A stretch of DNA of 30,696 nt, from NCBI GenBank assembly GCA_020849725.1, contig JADLAZ010000283.1:1-30696 (forward strand), in the 5' to 3' direction. Each line of letters starts with the position of its first letter. The first letter of the stretch is position 1. The notes beneath the pieces were generated by a model, which was not told the DNA's origin, made no database searches, and worked only from the letters and a program-made list of their open reading frames with translations. Source of the stretch: Chloroflexota bacterium. GTDB taxonomy: Bacteria > Chloroflexota > Chloroflexia > Thermomicrobiales > JADLAZ01. Of the stretch, positions 23,760 to 30,696 are shown in pieces. A program made the translations under genes and the position numbers.

Positions 23760-24578
23760 TCACATTGCTGGCAACCGGCCGAGCGCCGCTTCCAGGGCCA
23801 GCCGGCCGCTGGCCAGCGCCGCCATCTCCAGCAGCGCTCCTGTCAGCGCCAGGAGCGCCAGGAGCGCTGGCGCCGAGCCACGCGCACCCGGGCCGCCATC
23901 CGGTGTCAGCGCCAGGCCCAGCACGGCCAGGTTCAGACCCGTCAGGGTCAGCGCCGCGCCGAGCACGAGCAGCAGCGTCACCGACACGAACGCCCAGCCG
24001 CTGCCGCTGAGCACGGTTACCGTCGCACCCGCCGCGCCGAGCGACCAGAGCACGATGTCGCGCGGGCGCAAGAGCGGCGCTGCCGCCGGCCACAGCGCCA
24101 GCTTCACCAACCAGGCGACGGCGACGCCCAGGCCGGCGCCGGCGAGCATGCCGGTGACGAGGCGCAATCGATTGTCGGGCGGCCACCAGGCCGGCTGCCA
24201 CAGGTCGACGCGCAGCGAGTTCATTCCGTCCAGCGCCATAATCGCCACCCCGGCTACCAACGCCACTAGCCAGCCCCGGCCGACGACCACGCCGCGCTGC
24301 CGGGCCAGCAGCAGCGGGCCGGCCGCCATCAGTGCCCCGAGGTAGAGACCGGTCATGCGAGCGTCGACCGGCAGCGGCAGGCCGCCGAGGGCAAAGGTGC
24401 GGCTGGGGTTCTGCGCGCACAGGCCGTGCAGCGCCAGATACGCCGTCGCTGCCAGGTCGCCGGGCGCCAGCGCGAAGCCATACGCAACCAGTCCGACCAG
24501 TGCTACCAGCCCACCGGCCCACCCGACGATTGGGCGTGGTGCGCCGGCACTGACGGCTGCCAGGGTTCCCTTGTGCAT
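23760..24578 (-). CDS. DUF2085-containing multi-pass membrane protein
   Basis: A 272-residue protein with about seven hydrophobic helices. The DUF2085 signature is at about residues 50-130: HGLCAQNPSRTFALGG, then LPVDARMTGLYLGAL and later ALDGMNSL. The conserved Cys, Arg and Asp-Gly are present, while one usual Cys before Arg is Asp (VDAR). The start was set at ATG 24578 because GAGGAG lies 7 bases upstream; ATG 24611 and 24605 are in frame but less well spaced. It sits in the plasma membrane. Function of the family is unknown. It is divergent from the ECF sigma factor gene. Confidence 0.82.
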   Translation of the reverse strand: MHKGTLAAVSAGAPRPIVGWAGGLVALVGLVAYGFALAPGDLAATAYLALHGLCAQNPSRTFALGGLPLPVDARMTGLYLGALMAAGPLLLARQRGVVVGRGWLVALVAGVAIMALDGMNSLRVDLWQPAWWPPDNRLRLVTGMLAGAGLGVAVAWLVKLALWPAAAPLLRPRDIVLWSLGAAGATVTVLSGSGWAFVSVTLLLVLGAALTLTGLNLAVLGLALTPDGGPGARGSAPALLALLALTGALLEMAALASGRLALEAALGRLPAM

Positions 24579-24648
24579 TGCTCCGCTCCTCGCCGCAGCC
24601 TCCATGTCCATGATAGCGCCTTGAAGATGCAGTGGGCGGGCGCCTGTC

Positions 24649-24670
24649 ACACCGAGCAGCGGCTCGGTGT
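24649..24670. promoter_or_regulatory. 9-bp dyad between divergent DUF2085 and ECF sigma genes
   Basis: ACACCGAGC and GCTCGGTGT form a perfect inverted repeat with a 4-base centre. It lies about 40 bases before the ECF sigma start and about 70 before the DUF2085 start. The position fits a regulator binding site, or a small hairpin in the leader. No T-run follows on either strand. Confidence 0.5.
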
Positions 24671-24708
24671 TAACCTTCTAGATCGAGCGCGGCCGGCGGA
24701 CGGCCACT

Positions 24709-25341
24709 ATGGCGCTCTTGGTGGTGATGCGAGCGATGTGTGCGCTATCAGCCAGGGTTACTGATCCCGTGGGTGGACCCGCCAGCGGCCCATTCGAAGC
24801 GGTGTTCGCCCAGCACTATCCGCGCGTCCAGCGCGTGCTGGCCGGTCTGTTGGGCGCCGACGAGGCGGACGATGCGGCGCAAGAGGTCTTCCTGCAGTTG
24901 TACCACCGCCGGCTGATCGATCAACCCGACGCCGCCATCGGCGCCTGGCTCTATCGGGTGGCGCTGAATACGGCCTACAACCGGCTCCGGAGCCGGCGGC
25001 GGCAGGCGACACACCTCGACCGGATCGGGCAGTTGGCGCGATCTGACGTCAGCCACGACGAGGCGGCCCTCAATCCGGCCCAAGCGGCGGTCGCGGCCGA
25101 GGAGGCTAGACTGGTGCGCGCCGCGCTGACGGCCCTGTCGCCGACCCACCGCAACGTGCTAGTGCTGCGCCATGCCGGCCTGTCCTACGCCGAGGTGGCC
25201 GCCGCCGCCAGCGTCCGACCGGGGTCGGTCGGCACGTTGCTCGCCCGTGCGGAAGCGCACCTGCGCGACCACTACCTGCGCCTGGCCGGCGAGACGTCGG
25301 CCCAATCGCACCAATCTGTCCCGCCCGGAGGCCGACCATGA
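24709..25341 (+). CDS. ECF-type RNA polymerase sigma factor
   Basis: A sigma-70 family protein of up to 210 residues, of the extracytoplasmic-function group. Region 2 is at about residues 28-100 (FEAVFAQHYPRVQRVLAGLLG, then EADDAAQEVFLQLYHR and WLYRVALNTAYNRLRSRRR). Region 4 is at about 138-190 (LSPTHRNVLVLRHAGLSYAEVAAAASVRPGSVGTLLARAEA). No regions 1 or 3 are present. The start is uncertain: ATG 24709 has no good ribosome-binding site, and ATG 24727 or 24736 would still leave region 2 intact. The stop overlaps the anti-sigma start as ATGA. It is released when the partner anti-sigma factor senses a signal; the target promoters are unknown. Confidence 0.92.
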   Translation: MALLVVMRAMCALSARVTDPVGGPASGPFEAVFAQHYPRVQRVLAGLLGADEADDAAQEVFLQLYHRRLIDQPDAAIGAWLYRVALNTAYNRLRSRRRQATHLDRIGQLARSDVSHDEAALNPAQAAVAAEEARLVRAALTALSPTHRNVLVLRHAGLSYAEVAAAASVRPGSVGTLLARAEAHLRDHYLRLAGETSAQSHQSVPPGGRP

Positions 25342-26615
25342 CCGACTGCCCACCCGATGGCGACCTGCGCGCCTTGATCGACGACGCCTTGCCGGCCGAC
25401 GTCCGGACGACGCTGGCGCAGCATATTCGGTCCTGCCCTGGCTGCACTGCCCGCCAAGCCATGGTGCGGACCGCCGCTGGCTTCGCCACCGATCGTCTGG
25501 CGGCACTCGGCGCGCTGCCCGATGCGCCGACCACGGACATCGCTTGGCGCCGGCTGCAGGCCCTGCTCGACACCCCACCGGTTCCTGTCTCCTCGCGCGA
25601 AAGGGTCATGACGATGTTTGCCTGGCTTGGCGCTCGCTCCGTTCGTTTGAGCCTATCGACGGCGCTGGCCACGCTCGTCGTCGTCACCGCCCTGGCCGTC
25701 ACGCCGATGGGGTCCGCCGCAGTGCAGGCGCTGTCGGTCTTCCGCGTCACGACCTTCAAGGCGCTCACCATCGAGGTCGACCCGGCCACGATGCCGAAAT
25801 TGACCGACGCCCAGCGGCAGGAGGCCGAGAAGCACCGGCAGGCGGCCGACCCAGCGCGGGCGCGGCAGGAGATCGAGCGCACGTTGGCTGCCGCTGGCGT
25901 CACGGTCAAGTCGACCGTCACCGACACGACGGTGTACGAGGTGCGCGATCTGGCCGCCGCGCGTGCCGCCGCGGCCGGCATGCCGGTGCGGACGCTGACG
26001 GCACTGCCGCCGGCGCTGGCGAAGGGCGCGCCGACCGTCCATATCGCCGACCCGTCGAAGACGACACTGACCGTTGACCTGGCCAAATTTCGACAGGCAG
26101 TGCGCGACCGCGCCAGTGAGGCGCCGCAGAGTACCCCACCGGTCGATCCGACGAACCTGCCGGGCATCAATCCGAACGTCAGCCGCATCTCGGCCACCGT
26201 CGACACGTCGTTCTCAGTCGTGCAGGTGTGGGGCGAGGGCGAGCAGGCGCTCGTGTTCGCCCACGGACCTAGCCCGGTGTTGACGCTGTCCGAGGGCATC
26301 GACGTGCAGGACCTGTGCCTGGCCCTGAAGGCGTCGCCGATCATGTCCAAGACCAACCGCGCGCAGCTGGAGGCGATTTGCTCCGACCCGGCCAGCCTGG
26401 CGACGACGCTGCTGATCCCGGTGCCGGCCGGCGCGATCGTCAAGGACGTGCGCGTCGGCGGTTTCCTCGGCCTCGGTGGTGACCCGGCGCTGCTCGTGCT
26501 GGAGCCGAACGGCAAGGGTGGCGCGGTCTTCGCGCAGCGCAATGGTATCCTGTACGTGGTGGCAGGCGGCTACGGCGAGCAGGTTCTGCTGCAGGCGATC
26601 AACTCAGTCACGTAG
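25338..26615 (+). CDS. Membrane anti-sigma factor with zinc-binding (ZAS-type) N-terminus and large outer domain
   Basis: A 425-residue protein coupled to the ECF sigma gene by an ATGA overlap. The N-terminus has the anti-sigma zinc motif His29-x3-Cys33-x2-Cys36 with Cys4 as a possible fourth ligand, in a DGDLRALIDDALP context. One membrane helix lies at about residues 104-122. The outer part (about 125-425) is unusually large, with a charged helix (about 150-185), alternating beta-like regions and a C-terminal domain ending in VVAGGYGEQVLLQAINSV. No known fold was recognised there. The cytoplasmic part holds the sigma factor; the outer part presumably senses an envelope signal. The ABC transporter that follows may be the response target. 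Confidence 0.85.
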   Translation: MTDCPPDGDLRALIDDALPADVRTTLAQHIRSCPGCTARQAMVRTAAGFATDRLAALGALPDAPTTDIAWRRLQALLDTPPVPVSSRERVMTMFAWLGARSVRLSLSTALATLVVVTALAVTPMGSAAVQALSVFRVTTFKALTIEVDPATMPKLTDAQRQEAEKHRQAADPARARQEIERTLAAAGVTVKSTVTDTTVYEVRDLAAARAAAAGMPVRTLTALPPALAKGAPTVHIADPSKTTLTVDLAKFRQAVRDRASEAPQSTPPVDPTNLPGINPNVSRISATVDTSFSVVQVWGEGEQALVFAHGPSPVLTLSEGIDVQDLCLALKASPIMSKTNRAQLEAICSDPASLATTLLIPVPAGAIVKDVRVGGFLGLGGDPALLVLEPNGKGGAVFAQRNGILYVVAGGYGEQVLLQAINSVT

Positions 26616-26649
26616 TCCGCGGTGATTGGACCGCAGGAAAGGACGAGCC

Positions 26650-27630
26650 GTGGCGCCCGACCGGTCGCCGGTCAACGGCGGAGCACCGACCAGCCTGGCC
26701 ATCGAAACCGATGGTCTCCGCAAGGTCTTCGGGCGCACCGTCGCCGTCGATCACCTGACGCTGACGGTGCCACGCGGCGAGGTCTTCGGCTACCTCGGCC
26801 CAAACGGCGCCGGCAAGACGACCTCGGTCAAGATGCTGCTCGGGCTGGTGCGCCCGAGCGCCGGCCAGGCGCGCCTGCTCGGCCGACCGCTCGGCGACCT
26901 GGCTGCCCGCCGCGCCATCGGCTTCCTGCCGGAGCAGTTCCGCTTCCACGAGTGGCTCAAGGCGGGCGAGTTCCTCGATTTCCACGGCCAGCTCTACGGC
27001 CTGCCGCCCGCCGAGCGCCGCCGGCGCATCCCCGAGGTGCTGGCGCTGGTCGGGCTGGAGGCGCAGACCCACGACCGGCTGCGGACTTTCTCCAAGGGCA
27101 TGTTGCAGCGCGTCGGCCTGGCGCAGGCGCTCATCAACGACCCGGAGCTGGTGTTCCTGGACGAGCCGACCTCGGCGCTGGACCCGCTCGGGCGCCGCGA
27201 TGTGCGCGACCTGATCCGCACGCTCAAGGCGCGCGGCACGACCGTCTTTCTCAACTCGCACCTGCTGACTGAGGTCGAGATGGTCTGCGACCGGGTCGCC
27301 TTCGTCCATCGCGGCCGGGTGGCCCACCTCAGTCCGATCGATGAGCTGCTCAACGTCGACCTGGTGGTCGACATCGCCGTCGGGCCATACGATCCGCTCA
27401 TGTTGCGCCAGGTCGAGCGCCTGGCCGGCGTGGCCGCCGCCGAGGCGGGCCAACTCAGCCTGGTGGTGGCGCACCGCGACGACATCCCGGCGATCGTCGA
27501 CCTGCTGGCAGCGGCACGCGTGCCTATTTACGCCGTCACCCCACGCCGCCGGTCGCTCGAAGACGTCTTCATCGCCATCGTCGAGGGCGACGCGGCCGCC
27601 GTGCGGGCCGCCGAGCCGGTGGCCCGTTAG
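26650..27630 (+). CDS. ABC transporter ATP-binding protein (CcmA/NatA type)
   Basis: A 326-residue ATPase. Walker A is GPNGAGKTT (50-58), the signature is the variant [15 protein letters not shown] (SKGM in place of SGGQ, common in this exporter type), Walker B is [13 protein letters not shown], and the H-loop is NSHLL. A C-terminal extension of about 90 residues ([13 protein letters not shown] onward) is typical of the multidrug/Na+ exporter class. GTG 26650 is preferred because AAAGGA lies 6 bases before it. It starts 34 bases after the anti-sigma stop and is followed 30 bases later by its permease, forming one unit. Confidence 0.93.
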   Translation: MAPDRSPVNGGAPTSLAIETDGLRKVFGRTVAVDHLTLTVPRGEVFGYLGPNGAGKTTSVKMLLGLVRPSAGQARLLGRPLGDLAARRAIGFLPEQFRFHEWLKAGEFLDFHGQLYGLPPAERRRRIPEVLALVGLEAQTHDRLRTFSKGMLQRVGLAQALINDPELVFLDEPTSALDPLGRRDVRDLIRTLKARGTTVFLNSHLLTEVEMVCDRVAFVHRGRVAHLSPIDELLNVDLVVDIAVGPYDPLMLRQVERLAGVAAAEAGQLSLVVAHRDDIPAIVDLLAAARVPIYAVTPRRRSLEDVFIAIVEGDAAAVRAAEPVAR

Positions 27631-27660
27631 CGCGCGCCTGGCCGTCGCGGAGGAGCCTAC

Positions 27661-28512
27661 ATGGCCATGACGCTGCTGATCGCACGCATCACGTTCCGCG
27701 AGGCGGTGCGCAAGAAGATGATCCTGGGCGTGCTGCTGCTGAGCGCCGTCTTCGTCGGCATGTATGCCTTCGGTTACGTCAAGTTTCACGAAGACTTCAT
27801 GTCCCGCGTCGCCCGGCGGCCGAACAATCCGGCCGGTCTCTCCTACGAGGTCTTCGCCAGCATGCTGGTGATCATGGGCTTCTATGTCGTCAATTTCCTG
27901 ACCGGCGTCATGGCGATCTTCACTGCTGTCGGCGCGATCTCGGCCGAGATCGAGGGGCACACGTTGGATGCCATCGTGCCGAAACCGCTGCGACGCTCAT
28001 CGATCGTGCTGGGCAAGTGGCTCGGCTACGCCGCGATGCTCACCATCTATGTCATCCTGATGACCGGCTCGGTCATGGCGACGGCCTGGATCGTCGGTGG
28101 CTACATTCCGCCCGCACCGGCCTTCGCCGTGGCCATGGTGACGCTGGTGGCGCTGCTGCTGCTGTCGCTGACGGTGCTGGGCAGCACGGTCCTGTCGACG
28201 ATCACCAACGGCATCGTCGTGTTCATGCTCTATGGCATCGCGCTGACCGGTGGCCTGGTCGAGCAGATCGGCACGGTGTTGGACAACCAGATCATGAAGA
28301 CGCTCGGCATCATCGCCAGCCTGGCGATCCCCAGCGACGTCATCTGGAAGCTGGCGGCTTACGTCTTGCAGCCGGCGACGACGTTGTCGTTCGGCCCGAC
28401 GCCGTTCACGCCCGCCGCCGCGCCAAGCAGCGCCATGGTCGCCTACGCCGTCGGCTACGCCGTGCTGGCACTGGCCGGCGCCGTCGCCGTCTTCGGTCGC
28501 CGCGACCTGTAA
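27661..28512 (+). CDS. ABC transporter permease (ABC-2 type)
   Basis: A 283-residue membrane protein with six hydrophobic segments: one near residues 20-40 and the others from about residue 75 onward. It begins with the short cytoplasmic helix MAMTLLIARITFREAVRKKM that is usual for ABC-2 permeases, and shows VGAISAEIEGHTLDAIVPKPLRRSSIVLGKWLG, the conserved loop that couples to the ATPase. ATG 27661 follows GGAGGAG. It pairs with the ATPase at 26650-27630 to form an exporter or a machine that acts on membrane components; the substrate is unknown. It may be regulated by the ECF sigma/anti-sigma pair just upstream. Confidence 0.92.
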   Translation: MAMTLLIARITFREAVRKKMILGVLLLSAVFVGMYAFGYVKFHEDFMSRVARRPNNPAGLSYEVFASMLVIMGFYVVNFLTGVMAIFTAVGAISAEIEGHTLDAIVPKPLRRSSIVLGKWLGYAAMLTIYVILMTGSVMATAWIVGGYIPPAPAFAVAMVTLVALLLLSLTVLGSTVLSTITNGIVVFMLYGIALTGGLVEQIGTVLDNQIMKTLGIIASLAIPSDVIWKLAAYVLQPATTLSFGPTPFTPAAAPSSAMVAYAVGYAVLALAGAVAVFGRRDL

Positions 28513-28544
28513 TCGCTCGCGGCGCGGCTGCCGGCGCCATCCGG

Positions 28545-28550
28545 TATACT
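28545..28550 (+). promoter_or_regulatory. Possible -10 element for the ABC-F gene
   Basis: TATACT stands out in a GC-rich spacer (28513-28615) about 65 bases before the ABC-F start at 28616. No clear -35 is seen. It suggests the ABC-F gene has its own promoter, apart from the exporter unit. Confidence 0.35.
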
Positions 28551-28615
28551 TCCTGCGGGCCGCGCCCGGTGCGTGGCCTGTTTGCTGCCGGCCAGCCACC
28601 GGGCGAGGGAATGCC

Positions 28616-30247
28616 ATGGCTCTCTTCATGACCGTCCGCAATCTGACGAAGTATCACGGCCCGGATGTTATCTTCCAGGGGCTGACGTTCGTCATCGATC
28701 AGCGCGACCGCATTGGCCTTATCGGGCCGAACGGCGCCGGCAAGAGCACACTGATGCGCATCCTGGCCGGCGAGATTCCCACCGACGAGGGCACGGTCAC
28801 TGTCGCGGCCGACGCACGGATGACCTATCTGGCCCAGGACGGGCAAGTGAAGGGCGCTGGCACGTTGCGCGAGGAGATGGAAGCCGTCTTTGCCGAGATC
28901 TTTGCGCTTGAGGAGCGCGCCGGCGCGCTGCTGACGCGCATGGGTGAGGCGGAAGGCGACGAGCTGGACACCGTCATGACCGAGTACGACGAGGTGTCCA
29001 CCCAGCTTGAGGCGCAGAACGCCTTTGCTGTCGAGCACCGCATCAAGGAGGTCACCGGCGGCCTGGGCTTCGCGCTGGACGAGCTGGACATGCCGGTCGC
29101 GCACCTCTCTGGCGGCCAGCGCACGCGCGCCGCGCTGGCGCGCACGCTGCTGGAGGAGCCGGACCTGCTCCTGCTCGACGAGCCGACCAACCACCTTGAT
29201 CTGGACGCGATCGACTGGCTCATCCGGTATCTGGAAGGCTATCGCGGCGCGATCCTGGTCGTCTCGCACGACCCGTATTTTCTGGATACGGTCACCACGC
29301 GCACGCTGGAGCTCGACAACGCGCAGGTGACCCAGTATGCCGTGCCCTACACACGCGCCCTGGCGATCCGAGCCGAGCGGGTCGAGCGCCAACGCCAGCA
29401 ATACGAGCGCCAGCAGCGCTTCGTGGCGCGGGTCAAGGAGTTCATCGAGCGCGCCCGCGCCGGCCAGCGCGCGGCGCAGGCGCAGAGCCGCCAACGGCTG
29501 CTGGACCGCATGAAGATGGTTGAGCAGCCAAAGGACCGCGATCGCATCTCGCTGAACTTGCGCGGCGACAACCGCGGCGCCGACCAGGCCATCGTCACGA
29601 CTGAGCTAGAGTGCGGCTATGATGACGGACTCGTCATCGTGCGCACGCCCAAGTTGGAGTTGCGCCGCACTGAGAAGGTGGCGCTGCTGGGGCCGAACGG
29701 CGCCGGCAAGAGTACGCTCATCAAAACACTGATCGGCGAGATCCCACCCCTCAGCGGCACGGTCACGATTGGCGAGAACATCGTGCTGGCCTACTACGGC
29801 CAGGCGCACGAGCAACTCGACCCGGAGTTGACCGTCCTCGAGTCGATCGTCAAGACCTTCCCCATCTCCGAGGAGGGCGCCCGCGCCCAACTCGCCCGGT
29901 TGCTCTTCCGCGGTGACGACGTCTTCAAGAAAGTCGCCGTGTTGAGCGGCGGCGAGCGCAGTCGACTGGCGATGGCGCTGCTGCTGCTGCTGCGCGGCAA
30001 CTTACTGCTACTGGATGAGCCAACGAACCACCTGGACCTGGAATCGCGCGAGGTGCTGGCCCGGGTGCTGGACGAGTACACCGGCACGCTGCTGATGGTG
30101 TCGCACGACCGCGACCTGATCGAGCAGTTAGCCGAACGGCTTTGGATCGTCGAGGACGGCAAGCTGCGCGTCTACCACGGTGGCTACGCGGCCTGGCAGG
30201 AGATGCTGGAGCGCGCCGACAGCCCGCCCGCGTCGCTGCGCGCCTAG
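28616..30247 (+). CDS. ABC-F family ATPase (ribosome-associated type)
   Basis: A 543-residue protein with two ABC domains and no membrane segment. The first has Walker A GPNGAGKST (37-45), signature LSGGQRTRAALARTLL, Walker B LLLLDEPTNHLDLDAIDWL. The second has Walker A GPNGAGKST, signature LSGGERSRLAMALLLL and LLLLDEPTNHLDLESREVL. The linker between them (about 245-310) is a long charged helical hairpin (RQQYERQQRFVARVKEFIERARAG), the part that reaches the peptidyl-tRNA site in this family. It probably acts on stalled ribosomes; some family members give antibiotic resistance. No arm or long C-terminal tail is present. The start ATG 28616 follows GAGGGA. Confidence 0.95.
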   Translation: MALFMTVRNLTKYHGPDVIFQGLTFVIDQRDRIGLIGPNGAGKSTLMRILAGEIPTDEGTVTVAADARMTYLAQDGQVKGAGTLREEMEAVFAEIFALEERAGALLTRMGEAEGDELDTVMTEYDEVSTQLEAQNAFAVEHRIKEVTGGLGFALDELDMPVAHLSGGQRTRAALARTLLEEPDLLLLDEPTNHLDLDAIDWLIRYLEGYRGAILVVSHDPYFLDTVTTRTLELDNAQVTQYAVPYTRALAIRAERVERQRQQYERQQRFVARVKEFIERARAGQRAAQAQSRQRLLDRMKMVEQPKDRDRISLNLRGDNRGADQAIVTTELECGYDDGLVIVRTPKLELRRTEKVALLGPNGAGKSTLIKTLIGEIPPLSGTVTIGENIVLAYYGQAHEQLDPELTVLESIVKTFPISEEGARAQLARLLFRGDDVFKKVAVLSGGERSRLAMALLLLLRGNLLLLDEPTNHLDLESREVLARVLDEYTGTLLMVSHDRDLIEQLAERLWIVEDGKLRVYHGGYAAWQEMLERADSPPASLRA

Positions 30248-30599
30248 CCTGCTACCAGGGCGAAGTGTCCGGACCGGCGGGCCGTTCGTGAACGGCCCCT
30301 GCGCCGTCTACGAACGGACCCTCCTGGCCATGATGGTGCAGCGCCCGTTGGTCGCCGCGTGCGCGTGACCTGCCTGTGCCCGCTTCGGGGCCTACCAGCA
30401 TGGGGTCGCGTCCGCGTTACGGAATCCGGTGCTGCCACGTATCAAGGGATGAGCGCACCGACGACGTGGTCGCGTTGCGATCCTGTCAGTCAAGAAGGGT
30501 TCCCGTGTCACGGGACCGTCACGGGCGCGCCGGATACTGAGCCTGAGACCGGCCGTCGGGCCGGCATCACCCAACCGATCGATGCCCGAGGAGGTCGCG
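30248..30599. other. Gene-free spacer with three hairpins
   Basis: No credible gene is seen; short open frames here lack ribosome-binding sites. Three inverted repeats occur. GGGCCGTT/AACGGCCC (30279-30298) lies 31 bases after the ABC-F stop and may end its transcript, although no T-run follows. TCCCGTG/CACGGGA with a 1-base centre is at 30501-30515, followed by another CACGGG at 30520-30525. CCGGCC/GGCCGG is at 30549-30564, just before the next reading frame. Confidence 0.6.
30279..30298 (+). terminator. Hairpin downstream of the ABC-F gene
   Basis: Perfect 8-bp stem GGGCCGTT/AACGGCCC with loop CGTG, 31 bases after the stop at 30247. It has no U-tract, so intrinsic termination is not certain. 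Confidence 0.5.
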
Positions 30600-30696
30600 G
30601 TGGACATGCTACGCCAGGTGCCCATCATCGCCGGCTGTCACAACCCGCTGTGCCCGCGCGCCAACTGGAGCGAGCCGCGCCTGCCCCGCTGGTGGC
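30600..30696 (+). CDS. Start of an unidentified reading frame, cut by the right edge
   Basis: GTG 30600 (or ATG 30606) follows GAGGAG at 6 bases and stays open to the window end, giving 32 residues. The visible sequence includes IIAGCHNPLCPRANWSEP, with two Cys and a His (CHNPLC) that might bind a metal, and no signal peptide. Too short to name. The ribosome-binding site is the main support for it being a gene. Confidence 0.45.
   Translation, partial: MDMLRQVPIIAGCHNPLCPRANWSEPRLPRWW

Noticed and set aside
23840..23875. Short tandem repeat AGGAGCGCC near the end of the DUF2085 gene
   Set aside because: It encodes Ala/Leu residues of a membrane helix and is explained by codon bias.
25106..26542. 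Leftward open frame of 478 codons opposite the anti-sigma gene
   Set aside because: Antisense to coupled sigma/anti-sigma genes; composition is Ser/Arg/Ala-rich with no motif. Its shadow nature is typical for GC-rich genomes.
26608..27960. Leftward open frame of 450 codons opposite the ABC ATPase
   Set aside because: Rich in His, Asp, Gln and Arg with no domain, antisense to Walker A/B-bearing frame.
1..30696. tRNA, rRNA, CRISPR array, transposase, integrase or attachment site
   Set aside because: No T-loop motif in a cloverleaf context, no direct-repeat/spacer pattern of CRISPR size, and no reading frame with transposase or integrase motifs was seen on either strand.

Overview
The window is a GC-rich stretch (estimated by eye, mid to high 60s percent) of a bacterial chromosome. 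It most likely comes from the Chloroflexota, perhaps near Thermomicrobia or another filamentous or thermophilic lineage. That assignment is inference. It rests on a Tat-type lipoprotein solute-binding protein with a long Ala/Pro/Thr linker, a secreted protein with the paired 'vQyFE'-type modules common in that phylum, an FtsH paralogue with no periplasmic domain, and intergenic heptanucleotide repeats. No rRNA, tRNA, CRISPR array, insertion sequence or phage gene was seen.

Region 1 (1-8411) is a sugar-acid utilisation locus. A leftward unit reads FCD-type GntR regulator, Tat lipoprotein sugar-binding protein, two MalF/MalG-type permeases, then an enolase-superfamily enzyme cut by the left window edge. 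A second leftward unit encodes two more enolase-superfamily (mandelate racemase subgroup) proteins, separated by a striking perfect hairpin made of heptamers. A D-2-hydroxyacid dehydrogenase diverges from it. Three different dehydratase or racemase candidates beside one importer and one FCD regulator suggest uptake and dehydration of several acid sugars. The importer has no ATPase gene here.

Region 2 (8427-14824) holds a secreted Chloroflexota-type protein, an orphan 7TM/PAS sensor histidine kinase, an NHL beta-propeller protein and a second 2-hydroxyacid dehydrogenase. Two intergenic spacers here carry diverged copies of one dispersed repeat, each followed by degenerate short tandem repeats.

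Region 3 (14825-17119) holds lumazine synthase (ribH), translationally coupled to a HAD-family protein, and upstream of them a primary-like sigma-70 factor.

Region 4 (17418-23580) holds a DUF2961/GH172-type glycoside hydrolase on the plus strand. Convergent to it are a coupled GT4 and GT2 glycosyltransferase pair and, further upstream, a divergent FtsH-like membrane protease preceded by a small two-helix membrane protein.

Region 5 (23760-30696) holds a DUF2085 membrane protein. Divergent from it is a tightly packed plus-strand unit: ECF sigma factor, membrane anti-sigma factor with a zinc-binding motif and a large outer domain, ABC ATPase and ABC permease. An ABC-F translation-type ATPase follows, then a gene-poor stretch with several hairpins, and the start of an unidentified reading frame at the right edge.

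The most distinctive items are the three-enolase sugar-acid locus with its heptamer hairpin, the FtsH variant with its small membrane neighbour, the ECF/anti-sigma/ABC operon, the ribH-HAD coupling, and the repeat-bearing spacers.
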